From the NCBI GenBank assembly GCA_000818945.1, contig KN805391.1, forward strand, positions 362,823 through 426,822: 64,000 nucleotides of DNA, given 5' to 3'. Positions 47,435-57,025 of this stretch are shown one piece after another (the first letter of the stretch is position 1; each line of letters opens with the position of its first letter). Origin of the DNA: Schizochytrium sp. CCTCC M209059 (lineage: Eukaryota; Sar; Bigyra; Thraustochytrida; Thraustochytriidae). Both the position numbers and the translations under genes were made by a program. A model generated the notes under the pieces. The model had not been told where the DNA came from. It searched no databases and saw nothing but the letters and a program-made list of their open reading frames with translations.

Positions 47435-49537
47435 TCATTCGAGAGACTCCATAAGCTCGGAATAGTGCTTGGAAAGGTCTTGCAGCTGCTTGTTGCCATT
47501 GAGCTTGTCCTGCGCGTGCTTGTCGGCGAGTTCGCGAAGCTTTGCAGCGGCATCGGCATCCTTTGACTCGGCTTGGTCAAGCGCTTCAAGGGCTTCAAGG
47601 GCCTCAGCTTCGGCGGTCATGGCATCGCTGATGGCCGTGAGGATCGGGTTCGACTCGTTGAGCTGCTTCGTGAAGATGTCGACCCGCTTACGAGCCTTTT
47701 CGGCGCGAGCCATATCCCCTGCCTGGACGCCAGCCTCGACCTCGAGCATGGCCTTGGAAACCTCAATGGAGAGAAAGAGACTAAGGAAGTTGCGAATGCC
47801 AAAACCACCGCAACCCGGCTTGATGGGCGCACACGTGCCGTCGGGGAGACACTTTTCTGAGCAGACGCGCTGAATGAACTCGAAGAAGGGCGCTTCGTCA
47901 GAAGTGTCGCGCTGCAATACGTTGCACGTGAAGATCTGAAAGAGCACGTCGCCGGCCTGGATGTCGACGAGGATCTTGTTGCGCACAATCTGCAGGTACG
48001 TCTCCTCGGAAAAGTGATCGCGCAGGAGCTTGTAAATGTTCGAGTAGCGCGCCTTCTTCACGGCACCGCACACACGGTTGAGCAGAGGGACGTCATTGAT
48101 AAAGGAGAGCGTCTGAAGGATCTGCTCATCTGTGACGTCGAGCCGGACAATGCCAGCAACGGAGAGAATGCCGGCGGCTTGGAGCGCCTCGGCGATGCGT
48201 GCGCGCACGGTAGCTTCCTCCACAAAGTCGAGGTCGCTCTCAACGTCAAGCATGCCGTAGTAGGAGGCAGGAATGTTGAGAAAGGAAAGGCCGCGCCCCG
48301 TGATCTTGCGGTAGTTGTTGACGCGCTCGATGAAGCGTACAAGGTCCTTGACGCGGCTCGCAAGGTGCTGCACGCCCTGGCCAACCTGCTCAAGGAATCC
48401 GTGGACGTGGCCGACCTCGGTGAGCGCGTTATTGATGGGCAGGTATACTTGGGATTGATCGCGGAGGACCTCCTTGGAGTCGCACGCGTTCTTGATGCTG
48501 CCGCCACCATTGTTGCCCGTGACAGTACTTTCGATCTGGGCGCGGCCTGCAGCGACGACACCGGCGTTAAAGTCGACCTTGGTGGTGAAGCCAAGAACGT
48601 CCTCGAGGGTGGCAAGAAAGGAGTGGCGATCACGCACGTTGCTGACCCAATGGTCCGAGTACGCGGGGATGGAGGTGCCGTCGAAGCGCGCATAGACGTC
48701 TTCGAGTCCAGGCAGCACGCCCTGCGGATTGCCAAAGCCAGGCTTGCTCGCGAAGGACCCCTCGCGATGGACCAGTCGCAGCACGGTGCCGTGGTCAACG
48801 GGCGAGTTCTTGTTGCCCTCATAGTATGCGAAGGCCTCCAGGATTTCCATTGATCCCATGAGAACGCCTTCTGCGCCGTTGATGCTGCGGCGATCTTCGT
48901 AGCGGTCGACGCCAATGAGAAGACCGGGATGCTTTTCCTCGTAGCGCTGCCGCACCTTTTCGATGGACCCGGCCTCGGGCAGCTCAAAGGCCAGCACAGC
49001 AATGCCTTGGAAGCCATTGTTGGTCTTGGCAAAGCGACGAAGGTTGTCGCCGGCAAAATGGCGGTATGTCTCGGGACCTTGGGCCTTGCTCACGGGTTTT
49101 TCTTCGAGAAGCTGGGTCACAACGATCTTGACGCCACGTGCATCCTGCGAGGTGACCAGGACCGAGCGGGTCTCGCTTCCCATGTACTCGGCGGTCACGC
49201 GCCATCCCAGGCCGACGATGAGCTGCTCAACGACGTCTTGGTTTGCGGGCGAAAACTTGTCGGCATCGAGCGCGGTGCAGGTCTGGGTCTTGGCGCAGAG
49301 GGTCTTGAAGACCTCCTTGCCCTGTTCGATGCGCTCGGGGAGAGCGTTCTCGGGGTCAAGGAAGCGCATGCCGCCGGAGAAGGGGTCGTAGCTTCCCTTG
49401 CCCGCGAGCTTGTTCAGTACCGACTCCATGTCCTTGTACACCTCCATGGGCTGCAGACTGTCCACGTACATTTGCACATGGTGGAACTCGCAGCCGAACT
49501 CCTGCGCGTCCACGGGCGCGCTCGTCTCGGTCTCCAT
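47435..49537 (-). CDS. HPPD-like VOC dioxygenase with insertion and tail
   Basis: This 700-residue protein has the two-domain vicinal-oxygen-chelate fold of 4-hydroxyphenylpyruvate dioxygenase. The iron triad is conserved: H296 (SDHWVSNV), H391 (GQGVQHLAS) and E553 (FFEFIQR), matching human H183, H266 and E349. Other shared blocks are YLPIN, LSFLNIPASYYG, VLFQIFT and the C-terminal GCGGFGIRNF. It differs from HPPD (about 390-440 residues) in three ways: a longer N-terminal half; an insertion of about 80 residues (~435-520, containing a helical segment); and a ~105-residue helical, Glu/Ala-rich C-terminal extension (~598-700). I start at METETS (49537) because the upstream extension is Arg-, His- and Gln-repetitive. 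An Fe(II) dioxygenase role is likely, but the substrate may not be hydroxyphenylpyruvate. Confidence 0.85.
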   Translation of the reverse strand: METETSAPVDAQEFGCEFHHVQMYVDSLQPMEVYKDMESVLNKLAGKGSYDPFSGGMRFLDPENALPERIEQGKEVFKTLCAKTQTCTALDADKFSPANQDVVEQLIVGLGWRVTAEYMGSETRSVLVTSQDARGVKIVVTQLLEEKPVSKAQGPETYRHFAGDNLRRFAKTNNGFQGIAVLAFELPEAGSIEKVRQRYEEKHPGLLIGVDRYEDRRSINGAEGVLMGSMEILEAFAYYEGNKNSPVDHGTVLRLVHREGSFASKPGFGNPQGVLPGLEDVYARFDGTSIPAYSDHWVSNVRDRHSFLATLEDVLGFTTKVDFNAGVVAAGRAQIESTVTGNNGGGSIKNACDSKEVLRDQSQVYLPINNALTEVGHVHGFLEQVGQGVQHLASRVKDLVRFIERVNNYRKITGRGLSFLNIPASYYGMLDVESDLDFVEEATVRARIAEALQAAGILSVAGIVRLDVTDEQILQTLSFINDVPLLNRVCGAVKKARYSNIYKLLRDHFSEETYLQIVRNKILVDIQAGDVLFQIFTCNVLQRDTSDEAPFFEFIQRVCSEKCLPDGTCAPIKPGCGGFGIRNFLSLFLSIEVSKAMLEVEAGVQAGDMARAEKARKRVDIFTKQLNESNPILTAISDAMTAEAEALEALEALDQAESKDADAAAKLRELADKHAQDKLNGNKQLQDLSKHYSELMESLE

Positions 49538-51335
49538 TTTCCCTCGATTGCTTCGCTCGTAGCTAGATTTCCTCTTGCCTCTTGCTAACCCCCGCCGGCG
49601 CCGTTTCCGTCGGGAGTCGTATCCGCGCTGCAGCCGCGCTGTCTGTGTCTCTGCGGTGCTTGCTGGTGCAGACGCTGGCGCCAACAGAGCAACGCGGGTC
49701 GCTCGCTGCTGCTGCTGCTGCTGGTGGTGGTGGTCGTGCCGCCCAAGGTCAAGCGTGTTTGCTCGCGGCTGGCGCCTGCTCCGCGCGGAGCGTCTCGTTC
49801 TTGCGCGTGATCTTCGACTTCTCGTGCGCGTCCCAAATCCAGGAAGATTTTTCTCGTCGCGGGCGCAACCCATTTTGCCTTCTTTGTGACCTCCGTGTTT
49901 CTTTGGACTTTAGCATCGATCGCTTGGCATCATCTTTGCAGCGACGTGACAGTCATCAGAGTGACTGACCTATGATGTGCTGCGGAAGACAAGACCATGT
50001 CAAGAAGGCCGAAAGCAATGGAAATGGCTGGGCGCTGGGCGAATGAATGAAGGTGAATGGATGGAATTCTCTGGATTAAAAATTGAAAAAGGGGGAAAGA
50101 GGACTTTGGAAGGACAACTTGAAGCGAAGGGATAAAAGTGGCTAATGGGACCTGTGCGGCAAGGTGCGATGCACAAAAGAGTGTTCCACGGAGGCTTGAT
50201 GAGATTAACCGTCCTGGTCTTACCATCTGGGGGTCCTTTTGCAGGAACCAGGTCCTAGGCCTACTAGTCAAACTCTTGCTGATCGACAGTAATACTACGT
50301 ACAGGCTCCTTATTAAGTAATGCCTGTAATGTGCGGACGAGTGGACGGCATGACACTTGCAAAGTCAAGACTAACACTGTAGCAGTAGTAAATAGCCCAG
50401 TCTATCGATCTAACTTCTCTCTCGCGTCGTTTCAGGGTCTGTCGCGCCGTTGCAGGACACAAAGTGAGCGAATTCGCACGCCTCACTATGCGCGGGCGCT
50501 CCCGCGTCAGAATTGTTGATAAAGGACCTAAACCTTTGAATAGGTCTTTTATTTCGATTGCCTGCAAGTGCTTCGGAAAGGCAGGTCTCCGTTTTCAACA
50601 ACCACGGCAAACCTCAAACAATCTGATCATAAAGAGCTCACGTTCATCTGAGCATCTTGTCTCTGTCTGCAACAGTGAATGGATGACTCTTGCCATGTCT
50701 TTGATTCTCTCGCAAGGCATACTACACATTCATCCATTCACGGTGGGCTGATGTTCTGCTCTAGCACCCCGAGCTCACGTCACGCATCAACGCGATGCTC
50801 GTGCACGGAGGGATGAATGAGCGAGCATCTCAACAATCATGACGCAGGCCAAAGTGATCCTGTTCATTCTCGCCCCAATACTTGACGTTGCCTGTGTGTG
50901 CGTACCCATGACTCGGAGCAACTGCTTCCACTCCGCATCACAGCTCGCTGTCTGGCTCGCTGTCTGTCTGGCTGGCTGGCCGGCCGATGCTCTGCTCCGC
51001 CACCCGAAGCACGCAGCCTACAGCGCCACGACGCCCTTGCGTGCTCGCGTGAACCATCATCTCGACCTCTGCGACGCCATGCCTGCCTGCTTGTCGCCTG
51101 CGCTCTCGGTCAGCTCGCCCTCCGCCAGCAGGCAGGCAGGCAGGCAGCAGCGAGCGTCGCCCCGAGCCGTGAACCTCCATTTCTGGCTTCCAACCCACTC
51201 CTTTCAGCCTCGCCAGCGGCGCTCCCCTCCGGCCTGCGCGTCCCAGCCGCCCTTGTTCGCGGCCGTCGCCTCCTCCTCGGCCTCCGCGTTGCCGTCCTCG
51301 AGCGCGGCCTCGAGCGCGGCCTCGAGCTCCTGCGC

Positions 51336-51383
51336 CATGACCATGTCATGCCATGACCATGTCATGCCATGACCATGTCATGA
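51336..51383. repeat. Three 16-bp units, each an inverted repeat
   Basis: Three near-identical tandem copies of CATGACCATGTCATGC. Each contains ATGAC and GTCAT as an inverted pair around CAT. It ends about 75 bp before the assembly gap and about 220 bp upstream of the DsbA-like start. Confidence 0.9.
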
Positions 51384-51458
51384 CATGACCCGCGCCACGA
51401 TCCCGACGCCGCGCCACGATCCCGTCCATCCCGCCGCGCGGGCCCGGGCCGAGGCCGC

Positions 51459-51523
51459 NNNNNNNNNNNNNNNNNNNNNNNNNNNNNNNNNNNNNNNNNN
51501 NNNNNNNNNNNNNNNNNNNNNNN
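51459..51523. other. Assembly gap (65 N)
   Basis: Unknown bases within a GC-rich segment (GGCGGC-type repeats follow directly). It lies in the likely 5' UTR or promoter of the DsbA-like gene. Confidence 0.98.
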
Positions 51524-51600
51524 AGTCCCGGAACTGCGAGGCGCGCGGCGGCGGCGCGGCGGCGGCGCGGGCGGCGGCGGCAGGCGCGGGCGGGAGGAGG

Positions 51601-52245
51601 ATGACGTCGACGCGCGGGACGCTGGCGATAGACATCTACGCGGACCCGACGTGCCCGTGGTGCTGGATCGGGAAACGCAACCTGGACGAGGCCATCCGGC
51701 AGAGCGGGCGGGCCGCGAATATCACGTGGTGCGTGTACCTGCTGCGGCCGGAGGTCCCGGAGGAGGGCAGCGACAGGCAGGAGGACGTGCGCCCGATCAA
51801 CGACCAGCTGCTGGAGGCGGCCAAGACGGCTGGCATCGAGCTCACGGATAAGTGCGAGCGCGTCCCCAGCACGCTCAAGGCGCACGCGCTTATGCGCTAC
51901 GCCGAGATGTTCGACCGCGCGGGCTCCGGCCACGAGCTCGTCGAGGTCCTCTTCCGCAAGTACTTGCACGACGGCGAATTCATCGGCAGCGAAGACGTCC
52001 TGCGCGCCGCCGCAGAGGAGGTCGGCATCGCAGATATGGACCGCGCCTTTGCGTACATTCGCCGGCCCGACATTCTCCAGGAGATCCGCGAGGACTCGCG
52101 CGTCAATGCGCGGCGCGGCATCTCCAGCGTGCCCACCTTTTTTGTCAATGGCAGACCCATCTTTTCGGGCGCCCAACCTGTGTACAAGTTTCTCGAAATC
52201 CTGAACGACGAGGCAAAACTTGTCGATGTCTTTCGGGTCGATTGA
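51601..52245 (+). CDS. DsbA/FrnE-like thioredoxin-fold oxidoreductase
   Basis: This 214-residue protein begins MTSTRGTLAIDIYADPTCPW, with a CPWC active site at residues 18-21 at the start of the first helix. A helical insertion follows (~65-160), then the cis-proline loop SVPTFFVNG (Pro178) and a final beta/alpha end. This is the DsbA-like/FrnE family (thioredoxin fold with inserted helices), found in bacteria and many protists and acting in dithiol-disulphide or glutathione-linked chemistry. No signal peptide precedes it, so it is predicted to be cytosolic. The gene lies 78 bp after the assembly gap, and the upstream in-frame sequence crosses the N run, so an upstream exon cannot be excluded. 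The bacterial-like family may reflect old transfer. Confidence 0.85.
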   Translation: MTSTRGTLAIDIYADPTCPWCWIGKRNLDEAIRQSGRAANITWCVYLLRPEVPEEGSDRQEDVRPINDQLLEAAKTAGIELTDKCERVPSTLKAHALMRYAEMFDRAGSGHELVEVLFRKYLHDGEFIGSEDVLRAAAEEVGIADMDRAFAYIRRPDILQEIREDSRVNARRGISSVPTFFVNGRPIFSGAQPVYKFLEILNDEAKLVDVFRVD

Positions 52246-53404
52246 TGTGATCTCGCAATCTTCTTTCGTCACGTCGTACGTGGGGCCGCACATCGAACTA
52301 TTGAAAAAAAAAAAGACCAACCCATTCGAGCGGCGCCGTGGCAGGCTCTCTCAATTTGATGAAAAGTTTCTTCCTCTTCTTCACAAAGCTAATGCCACCC
52401 GGTGACGATTTTCTCATGTCAATCACACGCAGAGCAAAGCTTCTTCATCTTCGAAATGCCTTTGTGGCAAATACCAGCTCATCCAAAAAGCTTTTACTTC
52501 TTTTCTAGCGGTGGGCTTTCTCTCCCCAAAAGGTTGTTGCACCGTGCCGAGTCGTCAAGAACTCTCTTTTCTCTCTCTCTCTCTCTCTCGGGCTTCATTG
52601 ATTTTCATAGCGATTCGCAGGAACGTGAGGCTGCATGAAATGCGATCTCTTGCCGCTAGGCCCAGTTCGGTCCTCGACCAGCTAACCTGTCATTCAATTC
52701 ATTTTCATCTCTTACAAAGTCCACCCTGCATGCAACCCCGTGCTTGGGATGCGCACACCTGCACACGAACATGCAACATCTTTCACGAATCATAGGAGAC
52801 CAACCGAACTGGCGAATGATAGGCTTTAGACCTATCATCACCTTCGTCGTTGATGTCGTTTTTGATCGACGAGGAAGGATGAACCAACTGCAGAAAGATC
52901 TCTTTTTGGACGTGTGAAAATTGGTTGAGAGCGGCAAGAGAGTGCAGTGCGCCTTGCAATCTCCTTTCTTTGGTCAGCTCTGCCGCGGCTCTGCTGATTA
53001 AGGTGGCTCACTGTCCCTCCGCGCCGGCGCGCAGCGTGGGGAGGGACCCAAAGAGCGAGGGCTTGCTCAGACAGCGGTCGGGCGCCCTCGCCCTCGCTCG
53101 TAACCCAACGTTGTGCGTGCTAGGCACCTCACCTCACCCTCTGCGATCATTGGTTCTCAACGACGAGGCCACGGTATTCTTACGAAGTTCTTCTTTCGTT
53201 CGTCAGTCCAAGCAAACAAGACCTGGGTGAGTCATCGCTTGCTCGTTTGCTTGCTTGCCTGCTTGCCTGCTTGCTCGTTCGCTTAGCCTGTCGAGAAAGA
53301 GAAACTCAGTCGAGGCTGGAAAAGGTCGCGGAGCTCGAAAAGTCGCTAGGCTTAAAAAAAAGAAGAAGAAAAGAAGTCGCGAGGCCCGAAAAGTCGCGGT
53401 CAAC
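52246..53404. other. Spacer upstream of first membrane RING gene
   Basis: This 1.16-kb spacer contains an A-run near 52304-52313, a CT dinucleotide run at 52570-52589 and a TTGC/TTGCC tract at about 53237-53280. No gene is supported. Confidence 0.55.
53237..53280. repeat. TTGC/CTTGCC tetramer tract
   Basis: A short tract of TTGC- and CTTGCC-type units about 125 bp upstream of the start codon at 53405. Confidence 0.85.
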
Positions 53405-54322
53405 ATGGTACTCGTTGAGCTTATGCGTGTCCTCGTGTTCATATCTGCTGCACCGTTGACGGGACTGCTCCTCTCCAAATTAGTCGAGTATTCATTTTTC
53501 TGGTTACCCAAGGCAAACAAAATCGGAGACGCCCGCTTTCTTTTTCTTCTGGTTGGTGTGCCCTCCGTCGCATGGTGCGGAAAAGACTTTACATGGCAAA
53601 ACAGCAGTCTCTATGGTTTCGCCGCTCTTGTCCTCGCGATCGCAATACTCGGCTTGTACTGGATGCGGAAAAAGCAGTTCAGCGGACAGTGCAGCCTTCG
53701 GATTGCTGGCAGAATCGAAGTCGAGCATCACGATGAAGAAGCGAAAGAAGACTTGCTCAGTGTGACTGCCAATATAATATCGCAAGACATCTCGCGTGCT
53801 TCTTCAGATCAAGAACTTCGAACAATTCTCCCAAAGGCAATGCAACGCTTCCACGACGTCAAGTTATCACACGAGAAACGGCTTGCCTCCCGCATTCGCT
53901 TTGCTCGCAAGCACCTGTCTTTCAAAGACAGCAGCTTCTCCATTGCAAACCTCGATGAGGTCTTAGACAACACGTTTGCCTTTCACAAGACGAAGTTCGA
54001 CAGATTCATTGAAGACGAACGCGTGAAATTGAAAAAGGCCATCGAAACACGGTCTGCCCAGGTGAGCCTCGATGAACCCCCGCAATGCCCAGTCTGTCTT
54101 CGCGACGATATTGCCTCAAGTATCCTCGTTCTCAGATCTTGCAAGCACTTTCTGTGTGCGGTCTGCGCAAGCCAGGTGATCCTCGAGGCCAATAGCAAGC
54201 ATCGCACTCCCAGGTGTCCTTACTGCCGCACGAATTTTATGTCGGAAAACGCTGTACTTCACCCGGACAAGCCTATCAACTCTGTTCGCCAGCTTCATGC
54301 TTTTATCAAGCAAAATATGTAA
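53405..54322 (+). CDS. Membrane-anchored RING finger protein (copy 1)
   Basis: This 305-residue protein starts MVLVELMRV; an upstream in-frame extension is Lys/Arg-rich and includes the simple-repeat tract, so I reject it. Hydrophobic segments lie at ~5-34, 42-57 and 70-87. A charged helical region follows (~105-215), then a C3HC4 RING at 228-274: C228, C231, C246, H248, C251, C254, C271, C274. The last 24 residues include LHPDKPINSVRQLHAF. RING spacing (C-x2-C-x14-C-x-H-x2-C-x2-C-x16-C-x2-C), domain order and tail motif match the next gene downstream, so the two are tandem paralogues. Probable E3 ubiquitin ligase at an internal membrane. The family is not one I recognise. Confidence 0.82.
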   Translation: MVLVELMRVLVFISAAPLTGLLLSKLVEYSFFWLPKANKIGDARFLFLLVGVPSVAWCGKDFTWQNSSLYGFAALVLAIAILGLYWMRKKQFSGQCSLRIAGRIEVEHHDEEAKEDLLSVTANIISQDISRASSDQELRTILPKAMQRFHDVKLSHEKRLASRIRFARKHLSFKDSSFSIANLDEVLDNTFAFHKTKFDRFIEDERVKLKKAIETRSAQVSLDEPPQCPVCLRDDIASSILVLRSCKHFLCAVCASQVILEANSKHRTPRCPYCRTNFMSENAVLHPDKPINSVRQLHAFIKQNM

Positions 54323-55494
54323 ATTCTGTTGTAGTATGACCTTCTTTCTCTTTTGGATCACGGCACGATTTCGTTGATGAGAGCCCAACTGGATTTCAAA
54401 TACCGGATGACCAAGCCGACGGAGAACAAAGTGGGAATGATGACTTATCCTCCTGGGACGAGTGGTTAAAATAAAATTGATCCCTACTTTCATATGGACA
54501 AAAAATTGTCGAAGCGCATCTGGCTCTGCCTCTGGGCTACCTTTCCTGAGCTGATAGCGTTTCATCGGCTTGGCTAGTGCTACTATGGAGAGCCGCGCGA
54601 CGCGACACGGTTGGCTGTCCATACATTTAGCAAAGTGTCGGAAATTGGATCTCAGGCATGGATGACCGGGTCGCACGGGACACAGGTCGCCTCTCACAAG
54701 GAAAAACAAATTGAAACGGACACAGCTCCAGGAAAGCTTGCACTCTGTTGCGTGGAACGCTGCACCTGCTAAATCGACCTTGAGGCAGGCTATTCCGCCG
54801 TCCCGCCTATCAAGAGTCCAAGCTGCACAGTCGATCGAGGGGATCAAGACAAAAGGTTGATTTTTGCGCGCAAATACTTGTGGCCTCCCTCGTCAGCAAA
54901 GCGCCGGAAATTGGATCTCAGGCGTGGATGACCGGGCCGCACGGGACACAGGTCACCTCTCACAAGGAATTTTCTTTTTGTAATGGACACAGCTCCAGGA
55001 AAGCTTGCACTTTGATGCGTGGCACGCTGCACCTGCTAATTCGACCTTGAGGCAGACTATTCCGCCGTCCCGCCTACCAAGAGTCCAAGCTGCACGGTCG
55101 ATCGGGGGGATATAGACAAAAGGTTGATTTCTGCGCGCAAACACTTGTGGCCTTCCTCGTCGAAGCGCACGCGCAGCTGCCCTCCTGTAGTATGCCTCCA
55201 TTTAAAAGCATCAGCACGCGCATAAAAGTATACGGCTTTCTGGATTTGCGACGAAAAAAATAATCATGACACTGCCACACTTTTCAATTGTAGGACACTT
55301 TTTTTTAATCTCCTTCAAACAACAAAATCGTGATTTGCGCGGGAGGCGCGCATCGACAAGGATCTTCTCTTGGCGCAACGAGCAGACCCGAAATCGAGCG
55401 CCGGATTACAACTGCAACGTAAGAGAGAGAGAGTTCCGAAGAGACGATCCAGACCCTCATCTAAGAGAGGGCGGGTCCTTCTACTCACGAATCA
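54323..55494. other. Spacer holding a two-copy 266-bp repeat
   Basis: This spacer separates the two tandem membrane-RING genes. Most of its middle (54629-55160) is two direct copies of a ~266-bp element. The right end (55161-55494) is the probable promoter and 5' UTR of the second RING gene, with a CATAAAAGTATAC-type AT-rich stretch near 55220. Confidence 0.7.
54629..55160. repeat. Tandem direct repeat, 2 x 266 bp
   Basis: Copy 1 (54629-54894) and copy 2 (54895-55160) share long near-identical stretches, for example GAAATTGGATCTCAGGC at 54641 and again at 54907, a period of 266. They differ mainly by single substitutions and a short indel after CTCACAAGGA. On the minus strand both copies keep an open frame with similar peptides (VRGDLCPVRPGHP-R-LRSNF and AAWTL-RRDGGI), which hints at a decayed coding or mobile element. 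Confidence 0.9.
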
Positions 55495-56517
55495 ATGAGT
55501 TGGCGAACTGGTACGGACTTGGCGCAGCTTTTCCGCAAGGATGATGTGTTCCTTCACGGGCAACATGTGATGTGCATTCTGTTAGGCCTGTTATTCATCT
55601 ATGTTTTTGCTGTTCATTTCTCGCTAGGAACGACTGGGGGTTATAGTCAAAGCTTCACTTTGCACAGTTTCGGGCTGTGCTCACTGAATTTTATTCTTCT
55701 CTACAAGATCAATCCCATGGAGCTAGTGCCCGCCGGACTTTATAAAATTTACGGCACCGGATACATCCTGATCTTCGTGACTCTTTTTGTTCTCCAATGC
55801 ATTTTTCTTAGAGGGTTCGACAGTCTATTGAAAACGATTGGTTGGAGCTTCTGGGTCAGTCTCTGGACGATGGAGCTTCTTATGGCAGTCGTTCGCGAAA
55901 ATCAGAAATGCGAAACATATGTGAATGGCGAGATAGAATTCAAGGAGGGCCGTACAAATGCGAAAGTGAGCCTATTGAAAATTGTTGCAGACGTCCAAAA
56001 CACGCAGCTAAGCTGTGCCGGCAATCTAGCCGCCATTGAGGCTCTCGATGTAACAGTCTCTCGCATGCTTAAGGAAGCAACGGAGCAGCATCGAAATAAG
56101 CTCGTAAATCAAGCATTGCACATTTACCACCGAAGCCCTCACATTACCAACATCGACATGGTCCTCATCACAGCCTTGGAAAAGCGCCAAAAAGCACTTA
56201 TTGAGAGCCTTGAAAGCGCGCAAGAAGCCTGGAAGCGAGCAGTGAACTTACGAAAGCCTCAAGTGGAAATCGATAAGGCAGTGGAGTGCCCAATTTGTTA
56301 TCGGGATGATATTGCATCGTTTTTGGCGATCTTACGTCCCTGCAATCACTGTTTTTGTGCTTTGTGCGCATGCCAGATTTTCTCCAAGGCCAGTCATTCT
56401 CACCTTCGCGCGACGTGCCCACTTTGCCGCAAAAGTTTATCTGAGGACATTCTGCACCCGGAGCAACCTATTAACTCAAATCGCGAGCTTCGAGCGTATC
56501 TCAAATCTCATTCGTAG
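55495..56517 (+). CDS. Membrane-anchored RING finger protein (copy 2)
   Basis: This 340-residue protein has four predicted membrane helices (~25-43, 56-72, 86-106, 115-133), then a helical cytosolic region (~150-260) and a C3HC4 RING at 265-311: C265, C268, C283, H285, C288, C291, C308, C311. The RING spacing is identical to copy 1. The tail LHPEQPINSNRELRAYLKS also matches copy 1 (LHPDKPINSVRQLHAFIKQ). The membrane part has diverged much more than the RING and tail. Probable E3 ligase with substrates or partners set by the membrane domain. ATG is at 55495 and TAG at 56515-56517. It is 617 bp upstream of the CHAT-helicase gene on the same strand. Confidence 0.85.
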   Translation: MSWRTGTDLAQLFRKDDVFLHGQHVMCILLGLLFIYVFAVHFSLGTTGGYSQSFTLHSFGLCSLNFILLYKINPMELVPAGLYKIYGTGYILIFVTLFVLQCIFLRGFDSLLKTIGWSFWVSLWTMELLMAVVRENQKCETYVNGEIEFKEGRTNAKVSLLKIVADVQNTQLSCAGNLAAIEALDVTVSRMLKEATEQHRNKLVNQALHIYHRSPHITNIDMVLITALEKRQKALIESLESAQEAWKRAVNLRKPQVEIDKAVECPICYRDDIASFLAILRPCNHCFCALCACQIFSKASHSHLRATCPLCRKSLSEDILHPEQPINSNRELRAYLKSHS

Positions 56518-56937
56518 CGTGAGCATCAATTAGGCTAGATCCTCAACAAAAACCCCTTTCTTTTTGGCCCTTCTTCCAATGGTTTTATCACGCACGGCTT
56601 GACAGTTCCTCACTATCAATTGATCGTGATCGAAATCTGGTGGCCAGTGTACTAATGATAATGATTGTTGCAGCTATGCGTTGCCTCTTGAGACAGCACC
56701 TAGAAACTCTACTCTGTCCCTGCGTGGCCACGCAAGCTCGCTCGCCGCACAAACTAGGCTGGGTCCATGCCAAGATCGGGCCATCACTTCGCGCGCCCGG
56801 GTTGGCTTAGGTCCTGAAAGCGTGTGCTAGTATCGTCGGAAACAATCCCGGCGAAGGATCGCTGCTGATGACGCTGCTGCTGAGGGTGAGAGCGCGATGA
56901 CAGTGCGATGAGAGCGCCGCCACCCAATCCCTCATAA

Positions 56938-56989
56938 AGATTCCCGTGGAATGCAAGATTCCCGTGGAATGCAAGATTCCCGTGGGAAA
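56938..56989. repeat. 18-bp tandem repeat, about 2.9 copies
   Basis: The unit is AGATTCCCGTGGAATGCA. Two copies are identical and the third is partial. It lies 145-195 bp upstream of the CHAT-helicase start codon. Confidence 0.9.
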
Positions 56990-57025
56990 AGCTGAGGAGG
57001 CCTGTCTGCGAGCACCGGCCCAGCA

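Larger units (their letters stand above)
49538..51600. other. Divergent spacer with gap and repeats
   Basis: About 2 kb between the head-to-head HPPD-like gene and the DsbA-like gene. It has a CTG run near 49709-49727, a CAGG-type run near 51124-51148, a 16-bp tandem array (51336-51383) and a 65-base N run (51459-51523). The region 49960-50900 is AT-richer and I see no gene in it. Confidence 0.55.

Noticed and set aside
49538..49873. 112-residue N-terminal extension of the HPPD-like protein
   Set aside because: Arg-, His- and Gln-repetitive sequence outside the conserved fold; the ATG at 49537 gives a normal domain start.
54116..54847. 243-codon minus-strand frame over the RING copy 1 end and the 266-bp repeat
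   Set aside because: Half is antisense to the RING gene and half lies in the repeat. It is reported as a repeat property, not a gene.
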